Origin: CAZMGV01 sp964621525 [NCBI: uncultured bacterium]
GTDB lineage: Bacteria; JAGRBM01
Reading direction: 5' to 3'
DNA: 64,000 nt
Assembly: GCA_964621525.1 (NCBI GenBank)
Contig: CAZUMS010000009.1
Coordinates: 1 to 64,000 of the forward strand
The stretch's first letter is position 1. Each line of letters opens with the position of its first letter. Both the position numbers and the translations under genes were made by a program. The notes beneath the pieces are model-generated. The model did not search any database and was not told where the DNA came from. It saw only the letters and a program-made list of their open reading frames with translations. Positions 33,728-42,678 of this stretch are shown piece by piece.

Positions 33728-34900
33728 GGCGACGAGTTCCTCGTAAAGCCGGCCGAGCGTGTCGCACAGCCGCTCGATGGAGAAATTCGCCAGCACGTGC
33801 CGCTGTCCGGCGGCGCCGAGCCGCCGGCTGAGTTCCGGATCGTCCAGCAGACGGTTCAGGCGAGCGGCGAGCTGGGCGGCGTCCCCCGGCGGGACGACGA
33901 AACCGGTTTCCCCGTCCAGGACGACGGTCCTCACCGCGCCCACGTCTGTCGATATCACCGGAAGCCCTGCGGCCCCGGCCTCGATAAGCGTCACCGGGGT
34001 TCCCTCATTGTCGGAGGTGAGCAGCACGGCATCCAGCGCGGCATAGATCGGCGCCGTGTCCGTCCGGAAGCCGAGGAAATGCACCCGCTGCGCAATACCC
34101 AGTTTGCCGGCGAGGGCCTTCAGCTCCGCTTCGCACTCTCCGCCGCCCACGATGACGAAGCCGGTATCGGTGCGCGTCTCGAGGACCCGCCGTGCGGCTT
34201 CCAGAAAAAGGCCGTGGTTCTTGATCTTCGTCAGGCGGCCGACGATCCCGGCGAGCTTGCGGTCTGCGGGCACTCCCAGCGACTTGCGGATCAGTTCCCG
34301 GGCACCTCCGCCCGGTCTCGCGGCGTCCGCGAAGGAGCCGAGATCCAGCCCGAGCGGCACCACGAGGATCTTCTCCGGCGCGCAGAGCCGGTAGGTGTCG
34401 GTCATCTCGACCTTCAGCTGGTCGCCGACGACGAAGATCCGGTCGGTGATGAGCGCCAGCATCTGTTCGGTCATCACGACCAGCCGGGATACGAGCGGTG
34501 AAAAATACCCCCGGAACACATGGCCGTGGAATGTGTGGATCCGTACCGGAACCCCCGCGAGGAAGGCCGCGAGGCGGCCCAGAAGACCCGCCTTCGACTT
34601 GTGGGTATGGACCACATCGGGTTTCTCGCGCCGGAGAATCCCGACCAGCTCGAAGAACACCTTGAGATCGTTCCAGGGCGAGATGCTCCGCCCGAGAGCG
34701 GGAAGATACTGCTGGCGGATCTTCCGGCCCTCCAGCAAGTAGCTCATGTCCCCTTCGCCGGGGGCGATCTCGCCCCGGAGCAGCAGGGTTTCGAACCGCT
34801 TCCCGTCGTTCAGCCGCTCGCTCGTCAGGGTGACGTGGATGGCCGGCCCGCCCACGTTCATCCGGTCGATGATCCGGACGATGCGGAGTGGGCGGCTCAT
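33716..34900 (-). CDS. Glycosyltransferase family 4
   Basis: 394 residues from the ATG at 34900. IIDRMNVGGPAIHV, VVHTHKSKAGLLGRLAA and HTFHGHVFRGY are typical of GT4 enzymes that act on lipid-linked glycans. The C-terminal VGRLTKIKNHGLFLEAA and SDNEGTPVTLIEAGAAG give the donor site. The start overlaps the stop of the asparagine-synthase gene, so the five minus-strand genes run as one operon, this being the last. The longer frame upstream only shadows asnB. Confidence 0.88.
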   Translation of the reverse strand: MSRPLRIVRIIDRMNVGGPAIHVTLTSERLNDGKRFETLLLRGEIAPGEGDMSYLLEGRKIRQQYLPALGRSISPWNDLKVFFELVGILRREKPDVVHTHKSKAGLLGRLAAFLAGVPVRIHTFHGHVFRGYFSPLVSRLVVMTEQMLALITDRIFVVGDQLKVEMTDTYRLCAPEKILVVPLGLDLGSFADAARPGGGARELIRKSLGVPADRKLAGIVGRLTKIKNHGLFLEAARRVLETRTDTGFVIVGGGECEAELKALAGKLGIAQRVHFLGFRTDTAPIYAALDAVLLTSDNEGTPVTLIEAGAAGLPVISTDVGAVRTVVLDGETGFVVPPGDAAQLAARLNRLLDDPELSRRLGAAGQRHVLANFSIERLCDTLGRLYEELVALKR

Positions 34901-36756
34901 GACCGGATTCTCCGGAGGAAATGATCCAGCACGATCAGGCCCCAGAGCCGCTGCCCGGCATCGAATTCGCCCGCGAGATGACCCTGCCAGAGCGCCTTCA
35001 CGGCATCGTATGCAAGATGGTTGTACAGGGGGCTCGATGCCTGGAGGATCCGGGACGACGCCCACTCCTGGTATCCCTTGCGGAGCCAGAGATGTATCGG
35101 AACGCCGAAGCCGTGTTTTCTCCGGTAGACGATCTGCCGGGGAAGAACCTTCTCGTAGGCCTTCTTCAGCCAGATTTTCAGCTGCATCCGGTCCAGGAGC
35201 CCGGCGGCGGGCAGCGAGAACCCGGCTTCGACGAGTTCCTTCGCCAGGAACGGCGAGCGGAGCTCGAGCCCATGGGCCATGGTCATGCGGTCCGTTTTCA
35301 CCAGCAGGTCGTCGCCGAGGTAACTCTCGAAGTTGGCCAGCATGAGGCTGTGCACGCCCGCGCTCGACCGGTCCACGATGGGGAGCGGCCACCGGAAAGG
35401 TGTCCGGGGCGGTTCCCTCAGGAAGGCGGCCGCCGCCTCGGGCGGGCACATGGACTGCCACCGGAGCAGCCGCTCGACGCCGGGGTAGGTGCTGTCCCGA
35501 AGCAGGCGGCGGAGACGCTCGCCCCGGTTCCCGTACCCTCCGGTGTCGGGAATGAACCGGGCGACCGGCTGGAGCAGCCGGCGCACGACAACGGGCAGCC
35601 GCTCGGTGAGATCGACACCCGCGAACCGCTCGTAGCCGCAGAACACCTCGTCGCCGCCGTCGCCGCCCAGGGCGACGGTGATGTTCTGCCGGGCGTGACG
35701 GGCGAGCACCCAGACGGCGATGGCGGAAGAGTCGGCCATGGGCTCGTCGAGGGCGTTCAGGACCGATTCGAGTATTTCCTCGCTCACCCGGAAGATCTGC
35801 TCGTGATGGCGACTGTTCACCTCGCGGGCGGCCATGCGGGCGTAAGGGCTCTCGTCGTAACCCTGGCCCTCCTTGAACCCGATGTTGAAGGTGTTGATGT
35901 CCTCGACGCCGGCCTGCCGCATCTCGTAGACGACGATGGACGAATCGAGCCCTCCCGAGAGGAACGCTCCGAGCGGGACGTCCGCCTCGAGGCGCGACTG
36001 CACGGCAAGGCGCATGGCCCGGCGGATGAAGGGCAGGGCGTCTTTTTCGCGGCGGGGCCCGTCTTCCACCGGCGGACGCCAGTAGCGGGCCTGCCGGACC
36101 GGGCGGCCCCGCTCGAACGCGATCCAGGTGGCGGGCGGAACCTGCTCGATCCCTTTCAGGAGCCGGGGCGAGCGGGCATAGCCCAGCGTGAGGTAGGACC
36201 AGAGCCCTTCCATCGAAACCGGCGGCGCTTCCGGCAGCAGGGCGAGGAGCGAGAACACCTCGCTCGAAAAGCCAAGGCCCGCTTCGCCGCTGCCCGGGTT
36301 TCCGGCCGTGTAGAACAGCGGCTTCTCTCCGGCGGGGTCCCGCACGAGCGTGAGGATCTGCTCCTTGGGCTGCCAGAGCGCCGCGGCGAACATGCCGTCG
36401 AACCGGCGGAAGGCGTCCGTGCCCCAGCGGGCGAACCCCCGGACGAGGACTTCCGTATCCGAGCGGGTCTGGAACCGCTCGCCTTCGGCCTCGAGCTCCT
36501 TGCGAAGCTCCCGGTGGTTGTAGATCTCCCCGTTGAAGCTGCCGACGACGCGGCCTTCGGGATCGGCAAAGGGCTGCGTGCCGCCGGTCCGGTCGATGAC
36601 GACGAGGCGGCGGTGGCCGAGCACGAGGGGGCCGTCCTCGTAGACGCCCTCGTCGTCCGGACCCCGGTGGGCGATGCGCTCCACGGCCCGGCGGAGGCGG
36701 CCGTGCCGTTCACCGGCCGGGATTCCCGGCGCCCAGAGTCCCGCAATGCCGCACAT
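34897..36756 (-). CDS. asnB: Asparagine synthase (glutamine-hydrolysing) family
   Basis: 619 residues. CGIAGLW at the N-terminus exposes the Cys2 glutaminase nucleophile. The glutaminase domain holds GHRRLVVID and FNGEIYNH, and the synthetase domain holds the pyrophosphate loop FLSGGLDSSIV. AsnB amidates aspartate; relatives inside polysaccharide clusters amidate sugar carboxylates or peptides on glycans. Its stop overlaps the downstream GT4 start and its own ATG shares a base with the stop of the GT4 upstream. The genomic place favours glycan modification over asparagine supply. Confidence 0.9.
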   Translation of the reverse strand: MCGIAGLWAPGIPAGERHGRLRRAVERIAHRGPDDEGVYEDGPLVLGHRRLVVIDRTGGTQPFADPEGRVVGSFNGEIYNHRELRKELEAEGERFQTRSDTEVLVRGFARWGTDAFRRFDGMFAAALWQPKEQILTLVRDPAGEKPLFYTAGNPGSGEAGLGFSSEVFSLLALLPEAPPVSMEGLWSYLTLGYARSPRLLKGIEQVPPATWIAFERGRPVRQARYWRPPVEDGPRREKDALPFIRRAMRLAVQSRLEADVPLGAFLSGGLDSSIVVYEMRQAGVEDINTFNIGFKEGQGYDESPYARMAAREVNSRHHEQIFRVSEEILESVLNALDEPMADSSAIAVWVLARHARQNITVALGGDGGDEVFCGYERFAGVDLTERLPVVVRRLLQPVARFIPDTGGYGNRGERLRRLLRDSTYPGVERLLRWQSMCPPEAAAAFLREPPRTPFRWPLPIVDRSSAGVHSLMLANFESYLGDDLLVKTDRMTMAHGLELRSPFLAKELVEAGFSLPAAGLLDRMQLKIWLKKAYEKVLPRQIVYRRKHGFGVPIHLWLRKGYQEWASSRILQASSPLYNHLAYDAVKALWQGHLAGEFDAGQRLWGLIVLDHFLRRIRS

Positions 36757-37826
36757 CAGCCGAGGACCTCCCGGTAGAGGGCTTCCGTGCGCTGCACGTT
36801 CGCTTCGAGGGAGAACCGTTCCGCCACCCGTTTCCGGGCGGCGGCCCCGAGCCGTTCCCGCAGGCCGGGGTTTTCGATCAGCTCGCGGAGCCGCCGGACG
36901 GCCTCGTCGCCGGTTCCGGCGGCAAATCCCGTCACGCCATTCTCGATGAGCGTCCCGGCCGCAGATGAGCTGGCGGGTCCCAGCACCGGAAGCCCCCCCG
37001 CCGCCCCTTCGAGGAGCGACATGGGAAGTCCCTCGTTGTGGCTCAGCAGGCAGATGACCGATGCGCGTTTCACCAGTTCCTGTATATCACGCCTCTGGCC
37101 GAGGAGGTGGATCCGGTCCCTTGCCGGGGAGGTCCGGCGGGCCGCTTCCAGCCGCTCCTTCAGGGGACCGTCGCCGGCAAAGACGAGGTGGGCAGGAGTG
37201 CCGTCAGCGGCCCTCTCGAATACCCGGAGGGTTTCGAGAGGGCGTTTCACTTCGGCGAGGGAGCCCGTGACGAGCACGACCGGCGCTTCGTTCGGAACGC
37301 CGGGCAGCGCAACCGGCTGGATCCCGGCGGGCGGCAGCTCAACGCCGTTTTCGATAACGGTAATTTTCCTCGCTCCCGTCACCGTCCGGGCGACGTTCTC
37401 GCCGACGGCAATCACGGCGTCCGCCAGCGGCCAGGCCGCGCGGGCGATGAGGGTGGTGAAAGGCTTCATCCCCGCCGGTTCGCAGTGGCTCGTGGCGACT
37501 ACTTTTACACCCGAAAACCGCGCAGCCAGCCCTGCCGCAAGGGCTGGCACGGGCAGATGGGCGTGAACAAGACCGATCCGGTCCCGGCGCAGGTAGCGGG
37601 CGAGGGCGGCGGCGGAAAGCGGGTCGTTACCGGAACCGAGCGGCGAGAACCGTAAGGGTTCGATCCCGGAGGCCTTGAACTCCGGCTCGAGACTGTTCTC
37701 GCCGCCGAGCCACCCGAGCCGGTAGTCGAACTCCGTCCGGTCCCAGTGCCGCGTGCTTCCAAGTACGAGGGTTTCGGCGCCGCCGACTCCCAGCGTCTTG
37801 AGCAGCACGAGGATGCGCCGTTTCAT
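36756..37826 (-). CDS. Glycosyltransferase family 4
   Basis: 356 residues. VLLKTLGVGGAETLVLGSTR at the N-terminus is the acceptor-side loop. VIENGVELPP and SHNEGLPMSLLEGAAGGLPV in the second half are donor-binding motifs with the conserved Glu. It uses a nucleotide sugar for the surface glycan made by this cluster. It overlaps asnB by one base, and the next GT4 upstream ends five bases before its start. Confidence 0.88.
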   Translation of the reverse strand: MKRRILVLLKTLGVGGAETLVLGSTRHWDRTEFDYRLGWLGGENSLEPEFKASGIEPLRFSPLGSGNDPLSAAALARYLRRDRIGLVHAHLPVPALAAGLAARFSGVKVVATSHCEPAGMKPFTTLIARAAWPLADAVIAVGENVARTVTGARKITVIENGVELPPAGIQPVALPGVPNEAPVVLVTGSLAEVKRPLETLRVFERAADGTPAHLVFAGDGPLKERLEAARRTSPARDRIHLLGQRRDIQELVKRASVICLLSHNEGLPMSLLEGAAGGLPVLGPASSSAAGTLIENGVTGFAAGTGDEAVRRLRELIENPGLRERLGAAARKRVAERFSLEANVQRTEALYREVLG

Positions 37827-37830
37827 GGCG

Positions 37831-38904
37831 TCACGAGGCTCCCGCCGCTTCGCGCAGAATCCGGCTCCAGACCGGGACGTACCGGCGCAGGTCGAAATAT
37901 TCTTCCGCCCGGTCCCGACCGGCGAGCGAGAGCCGCGAATAAAGCTGCCCGTCGGTGATCAGGCGGTCGAAGGCGTCCACCCACTCGCGCGTCGTCGTGG
38001 CCAGGAATCCCGCCTTGCCGCCCAGAAGGGCTGCCGTGTTCATGCCGACCGGCGAAGCGACTACGGGGAGCCCGGCGGCGAAATACTGGACGATCTTCGT
38101 GCCGCACTTGCCGCGGCTCCATTCGTCGTCGGTGAGCGGCATGATACCGATATCGAACTCTTCCACGTCGTGGCGTTCGGTGGTCTCCACCCACGGGCGC
38201 TGGTCGAGCGGGATGCCGTCCCACGGAAGACTTGCGGCGCCGACCGTCCTGAAGACAATCCGGTGCCGCGTGGAAATCTCCCGGAGCGCCTCTTTCACGA
38301 GCCCGAGATAAAACGTCGTGAACGGCGAGCCGATCCAGCCGATGACCACGGGCCGGTCTTTTGGCAGTTGCCTCGGCGCGGGGCGCGGGTAACCCGACAA
38401 GTCGAGGCAGGTGGGGATCACCTCCACGTTCGCGTTCCACGGACGGATCTTCGCCGCCAGCACCTCGTTGCCGGCCACCACGGTCCGGCACATGCGGGCG
38501 AGCCGCTCCAGCTTGTGCTCGGTGCCGAGCAGGCGGCTCCGCCACGAAGGCGGGTGGTCCGGCGGACGCTCGTCGATGGCGTCGTCCACATCCAGCACGA
38601 GCGGCCGTCGGCTCTGGGAATAAAGCCACTCGATCCACGGGAACATGTGGTTGATGAAATCCCGCTGGATCACGATGACGTCGTTCAGAGCGGCGGTCTC
38701 GACGATCCCCGTGACCCGCTGGAACGCCGTGCGGGCATAACCCGCAGTGGTCGCCTCGGTGTTGGCCGGGTCGATCGTCACCTGGAACCCCTCGTTGGCG
38801 AGGTGCGGCCAGTAGGCGTAGGCGCGCAGCCGGGCGCTTGCGCCCTGTTCGTCCGTCTGGGTGAGAAACCGCACCCGGACGGGTCTGCTAGAGGGGGAAC
38901 TCAC
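37831..38904 (-). CDS. Glycosyltransferase family 4-like
   Basis: 357 residues from the GTG at 38904, which overlaps the end of the GT2 gene. VRFLTQTDEQGASARLRAYA opens the acceptor domain. VLDVDDAI, VIGWIGSPFT and KCGTKIVQYFAAGLPVVASP place it in the GT4-like group that matches Glycos_transf_1/4 weakly. A GTG at 38874 is an alternative. The DDA and GT-B order suggest a real enzyme rather than a remnant. Its specificity is unknown. Confidence 0.78.
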   Translation of the reverse strand: MSSPSSRPVRVRFLTQTDEQGASARLRAYAYWPHLANEGFQVTIDPANTEATTAGYARTAFQRVTGIVETAALNDVIVIQRDFINHMFPWIEWLYSQSRRPLVLDVDDAIDERPPDHPPSWRSRLLGTEHKLERLARMCRTVVAGNEVLAAKIRPWNANVEVIPTCLDLSGYPRPAPRQLPKDRPVVIGWIGSPFTTFYLGLVKEALREISTRHRIVFRTVGAASLPWDGIPLDQRPWVETTERHDVEEFDIGIMPLTDDEWSRGKCGTKIVQYFAAGLPVVASPVGMNTAALLGGKAGFLATTTREWVDAFDRLITDGQLYSRLSLAGRDRAEEYFDLRRYVPVWSRILREAAGAS

Positions 38905-39886
38905 GGAGATCGATCGTTTCCAGTCCCGGATCGTACGCCGACCGCATCTCGCCCGTGCGGGCAAACCGCTCGACGAGGGCCTGCCGCAGGTAGCGTCTCG
39001 TGGTCAGCGACCGGAGCGCCGCCGCCGCCTCCCGCGCCGCCGACTTCGCCGAGACGACAGGCGGCCGCCCCGTGTTCTTCAGGTGCAGCCACCAGCGGTT
39101 GCGGTAGAGCAGGCTTTCCACGGCGGGCGCCTGCCCCGATCCGTACCGCCGATGATAGGCTTTTGCGGCGGGAACATAAACCGCGCGCCACCCTTTCCGT
39201 TGCGCCCGCCAGGCGAGGTCCACGTCCTCGTAGTAGGCGAAAAACCTCCGGTCGTAGTAGCCGTGCCCCGGGTCCTTCGCCGCCTCGAGATAGTCCCGGT
39301 GGTAGAGCGCCACCGCTCCGCTCGGTCCGAACACGGGCCCGGGGGTTTCGTGGCGCGGACCTTCCGGCTCGCCCTCGCCACGGTCGAGGAAGAGTCCTTC
39401 CGCCGCATCCCACGCGATGCCGGTTGTGTCCACCTTGCCGGTGGGCTTCATCGAATCGTCGAGCCGGAGCACCAGCGGCTGGACGGCGCCGATGCGCCTC
39501 GCGGGGTCCAGGGAGGGCAGGGCGTTTTCAAGAAAGTCAGGGGCCAGAAGGGCGTCGGAATTGAGGGCCAGATAGGCCTCCGCCCCGAACTTTCCAAAGG
39601 CGGCTTCCATAAGCTGGTTGTGCCCCTCGGCGAAGCCCAGATTTGACGCACTCCGGATGAGATGGGCCTCCGGCCACTCCTTTTCGACCCATTCCGCGCA
39701 GCCGTCGGTGCTTCCGTTGTCGTAAATGACTGTTTTTACTGGGCTGAAGGTTAATGCCTTGAGGTTTTCCCTGAGTCCGGGGAGGAACCGGCGGTTGTTC
39801 CATAAGACAATCCCGACCGCGCACGGCAGTGAGGCTGTGTGATTTATGTACGTGCGGACTGGCGAATCAGGCTGTCGTTTCAACAT
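38888..39886 (-). CDS. Glycosyltransferase family 2 (rhamnosyltransferase-like)
   Basis: 332 residues. GIVLWNNRRFLPGLRENL, YDNGSTDG and the metal-binding LNSDALL, followed by GAVALYHRDYLE and FFAYYEDVDLAWRAQRKGW, match the WbbL/GT2 group of rhamnosyltransferases. It is the first gene of the minus-strand glycan operon, divergent from the metallo-beta-lactamase/CNBD gene across 193 bases, which should hold both promoters. Confidence 0.85.
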   Translation of the reverse strand: MLKRQPDSPVRTYINHTASLPCAVGIVLWNNRRFLPGLRENLKALTFSPVKTVIYDNGSTDGCAEWVEKEWPEAHLIRSASNLGFAEGHNQLMEAAFGKFGAEAYLALNSDALLAPDFLENALPSLDPARRIGAVQPLVLRLDDSMKPTGKVDTTGIAWDAAEGLFLDRGEGEPEGPRHETPGPVFGPSGAVALYHRDYLEAAKDPGHGYYDRRFFAYYEDVDLAWRAQRKGWRAVYVPAAKAYHRRYGSGQAPAVESLLYRNRWWLHLKNTGRPPVVSAKSAAREAAAALRSLTTRRYLRQALVERFARTGEMRSAYDPGLETIDLREFPL

Positions 39887-40079
39887 GTTAGTTGACTAAG
39901 GGGCTCATATTGCGGATAATTTTAGCGGTTTTTGTTTCTGTTGTCCCCCATCCACTTCGATTGTTCCCACGGCTGTGGTGGCCTGAGAATCGTCAGGTGA
40001 ATGGACTCCTTCTGTCCTCGATCCGGAATCCCGAAGTGTTCGTACGCCCGGGGTTCTGAGGGAACGAGCGAGGATCGCG

Positions 40080-42323
40080 ATGCGTTTGACTCATGTTGCC
40101 CCGGGATGCGTGCATCTCCAGCGCGGAGAGCTGGCGGTCCTGTTCGGCTGCCCGAACGAAATCCTGAAGGTCATACTCCAGAAGCAGCTCCAGATGCCGT
40201 CGGCGATCGTCCTCCCGGACACGTTCCACAAGGACGGTTCCTCGCTCGTCGCGGTCGAGTTCCCCTTCTACCACTTCGTGTTCATCCAGGGCGCCCTCGC
40301 CAAGGGCCGCAAGATGCGGATATTCGGAACCCGGTCCCAGTGCGACCGGGTGCGCGAGATGCTGCGCGTGACGCTGCTCGGCCCGACGGACGAGGAGATG
40401 AAGGCCTGGAAGGTCGCCCCCTCGATCCGCAAATACCTGCGCGCCGAGCTGGATCACCTCGCGGTGAAGAACGCCGACGGATCGGTCAAGCAGATCGACG
40501 AGTTCATCGATTTCGTCGAATTCGACCGCACCGGCACGGCCACGCTCATCGCCGACGACGACAACCCCCTCTGCGTGCGCCGCCTGGGCGGCGACCGGTT
40601 CGTGCTGCTCGGGGCCGAGGACGGCCGCGACGTTCTCGAGACGGTCGAGATCCCGCTGGACCAGCGGATCGAGCCGCCGTACTCGACGCCCATCGCCCAG
40701 AGCGCCCAGCTCCCGTCGATTCTGGCGGTGGACCTGCTGGGTGCCTCGAACGGCTTCGACCCGAATTTCCCCACAACCTGCTACCTGCTGTGGCTGTCGG
40801 GCGTCGGGGTCCTGTGGGACTGCCCGGCGTTCACGCACCACCAGCTCAGGCAGCGGGGCGTCTCGAAGGAATCGATCAAGGCGATTATCGTCACCCATGT
40901 CCACGACGATCACCTCAACTTCCTCGAATTCCTGCTCGACAAGCACCGCCCGCTGGTGATCTCGACCCCCGAGATCTTCGAATGCCTGCTCATCAAGATG
41001 GGCGCGATCCTGGGCGAGAGCCCCGACTGCGTGCGCGAATACATCGACTTCATGCCGATCCCGGTGGAGGAACCCGTCCGGCTGTTCGGCGTCGATTTCA
41101 GGTTCTTCTACGGCGTCCATTCGATCCCGGCACTCGGCGCCGAGGTCTCGGTCCGCGACAAGCAGGGCAAGCTCCACAGCGTCTACATCTCGGGCGACAC
41201 GCTCCACCACCGGGGCCTCGACGAGATGCACGAAAAGGGGCTGCTGGACGGCCAGCGCCGCGATTACCTCAAGAGCTTCACGTCCAAATCGTACGACCTG
41301 CTCGTGATGGACGGCGGCGGCGAGCCGATTCACCTGGATCCGAAGGATTTCGCCGGGTCGGACCAGAAGATCGTCGTCACCCACCGCTCGAGCTACAACG
41401 GCGAACTGGGCCGCAACTCGGTCGTCGCGAAGCCGGGCGATTCCTTCCGGGTGGTGCCGGCGGACACGGTCCACCCGTACCACGTTCTCGGCATCCTCGA
41501 GGCCCTCAAGCTGTTCGAGATCAAGAACCGCTACTGGATCGACATCATCCTGACGCGCGGCACGGTCCGGCACCTCGAAAAGGGCGAGATCATCGTGCGC
41601 GAGGGCACCCGCGGGGACACGTTCTACTTCGTGCTCGCCGGATCCTTCGATGTCACCGTGGCCGGGCACCGGGTCGCCGAGCTCGAGCGCGGCGACTTCT
41701 TCGGCGAGATTGCCATCCTCCAGCAGATGGAAAGGACGGCCTCCGTCACGGCGGCCTCCGCTTCCACGGTATTCGAGCTCCCCGGCGACCTGTTCATGGA
41801 GTTCGTTGCCGAGAACGGGCTCGAGGACATTTTCATGCGCCTGTGGTCCAACCGGCAGGCGATCAAGGAAGTGGAGCTGTTCGCGGGGCTCGATGCCTCC
41901 GCCATCCACCGGATCTCGCTGGAAGCCGAGCCGCTTTCCTTCAGGAACCGGCAGACCATCGTCGGCGAGGCGGAAGCCTCCAAGGCCCAGAACATCTACA
42001 TCGTCCAGGAAGGTTCCGTACGGATCACCCAGAACGGCAAGCCGCTCAAGGATGACCGGGGCCGCACCGTCGAGCTGGGCTCGGGGCGCTACTTCGGCAA
42101 GAACGTGATGATTCACGGCCACAAGCTCGGCCGCTACCGGGCCACCGCCGAGGGCAACTGCCGCGTGCTCGTGATCCCGAGCGACAAGCTCCGGGCCCTC
42201 GAGAAGGAAATGCCGGTGATCCGCCACCGTATCCGGCTTGTCATGGGCCAGCAGGAACCGGTTGCCGCCCGCAAGCCGCGCACGAGTTCCGCCCCCCGCC
42301 GGGCTGCCAGCGCCCGCCGCTGA
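40080..42323 (+). CDS. Metallo-beta-lactamase fold protein fused to two cyclic-nucleotide-binding domains
   Basis: 747 residues. Residues 1-200 are a novel N-terminal region. Residues about 210-480 form an MBL-like hydrolase with THVHDDH (H273, H275, D277, H278), SGDTLHH and THRS. CNBD1 (about 485-590) keeps FGEIAIL and the phosphate Arg in ERTAS (R552). CNBD2 (about 595-715) has lost both motifs (YFGKNVMI), so it probably binds no ligand. The tail is Arg/Ala-rich. It should be a metallo-hydrolase gated by cAMP or cGMP; the substrate is unknown. The start has GAGGA upstream. An antisense frame of over 1000 codons is a GC artefact. Confidence 0.8.
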   Translation: MRLTHVAPGCVHLQRGELAVLFGCPNEILKVILQKQLQMPSAIVLPDTFHKDGSSLVAVEFPFYHFVFIQGALAKGRKMRIFGTRSQCDRVREMLRVTLLGPTDEEMKAWKVAPSIRKYLRAELDHLAVKNADGSVKQIDEFIDFVEFDRTGTATLIADDDNPLCVRRLGGDRFVLLGAEDGRDVLETVEIPLDQRIEPPYSTPIAQSAQLPSILAVDLLGASNGFDPNFPTTCYLLWLSGVGVLWDCPAFTHHQLRQRGVSKESIKAIIVTHVHDDHLNFLEFLLDKHRPLVISTPEIFECLLIKMGAILGESPDCVREYIDFMPIPVEEPVRLFGVDFRFFYGVHSIPALGAEVSVRDKQGKLHSVYISGDTLHHRGLDEMHEKGLLDGQRRDYLKSFTSKSYDLLVMDGGGEPIHLDPKDFAGSDQKIVVTHRSSYNGELGRNSVVAKPGDSFRVVPADTVHPYHVLGILEALKLFEIKNRYWIDIILTRGTVRHLEKGEIIVREGTRGDTFYFVLAGSFDVTVAGHRVAELERGDFFGEIAILQQMERTASVTAASASTVFELPGDLFMEFVAENGLEDIFMRLWSNRQAIKEVELFAGLDASAIHRISLEAEPLSFRNRQTIVGEAEASKAQNIYIVQEGSVRITQNGKPLKDDRGRTVELGSGRYFGKNVMIHGHKLGRYRATAEGNCRVLVIPSDKLRALEKEMPVIRHRIRLVMGQQEPVAARKPRTSSAPRRAASARR

Positions 42324-42343
42324 ACCGCCTTCCCCTGCCGCCG

Positions 42344-42373
42344 TTGCGTCGCGCCCCGTTCTGCGGATATAGT
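42344..42373 (+). promoter_or_regulatory. Candidate promoter for the small ORF and NodIJ-like genes
   Basis: TTGCGT (42344-42349) and TATAGT (42368-42373) with an 18-base spacer, 43 bases before the ATG at 42417. The -10 is good and the -35 moderate. Confidence 0.45.
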
Positions 42374-42416
42374 GACCCGGCCGGTATGTGAGGCTTGAAA
42401 GCGGGGCGCCCGAGGC

Positions 42417-42620
42417 ATGAACCTGGACGGTGACCAGAACGGCATTTCCGAACTCAAGAAAATGGCCGCCGCCAACAAGGACTTTCTCAAGTTCCTGATC
42501 AAGGAAGTGCGGACCTCGTTCGAGGGGTTTGCCGAGTTCAAGGGCACCGACGGGGTCAAATACAAGCTCATCCGCGACGGCCAGAATCCCGACCATCTGA
42601 CGATCCAGAAGGCCGGCTGA
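42417..42620 (+). CDS. Small conserved-looking protein of unknown function
   Basis: 67 residues. A charged helical first half (SELKKMAAANKDFLKFLIKE) leads into a short beta part (GTDGVKYKLIRDGQNPDHLTI). Codon use matches the genome and a CGAGG purine stretch precedes the ATG, so it is likely translated. It lies between the MBL-CNBD gene and a NodI-like ATPase, and probably shares the transcript that starts at the TTGCGT/TATAGT promoter. No family is recognised. Confidence 0.55.
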   Translation: MNLDGDQNGISELKKMAAANKDFLKFLIKEVRTSFEGFAEFKGTDGVKYKLIRDGQNPDHLTIQKAG

Positions 42621-42678
42621 ACGGGATACCCGTTCGGAGCCGCTGCTGCCGCCGGTTAGGCGGCCGGGCATTTTTCCC

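Noticed and set aside
33716-35461. A 581-residue form of the first GT4 protein
   Set aside because: The extra N-terminus is a shadow of asnB; the ATG at 34900 begins the normal GT4 sequence.
34921-36777. A 618-codon plus-strand frame opposite asnB
   Set aside because: Antisense to a clear asparagine-synthase gene; composition is Arg/Pro/Gly/His-rich shadow sequence.
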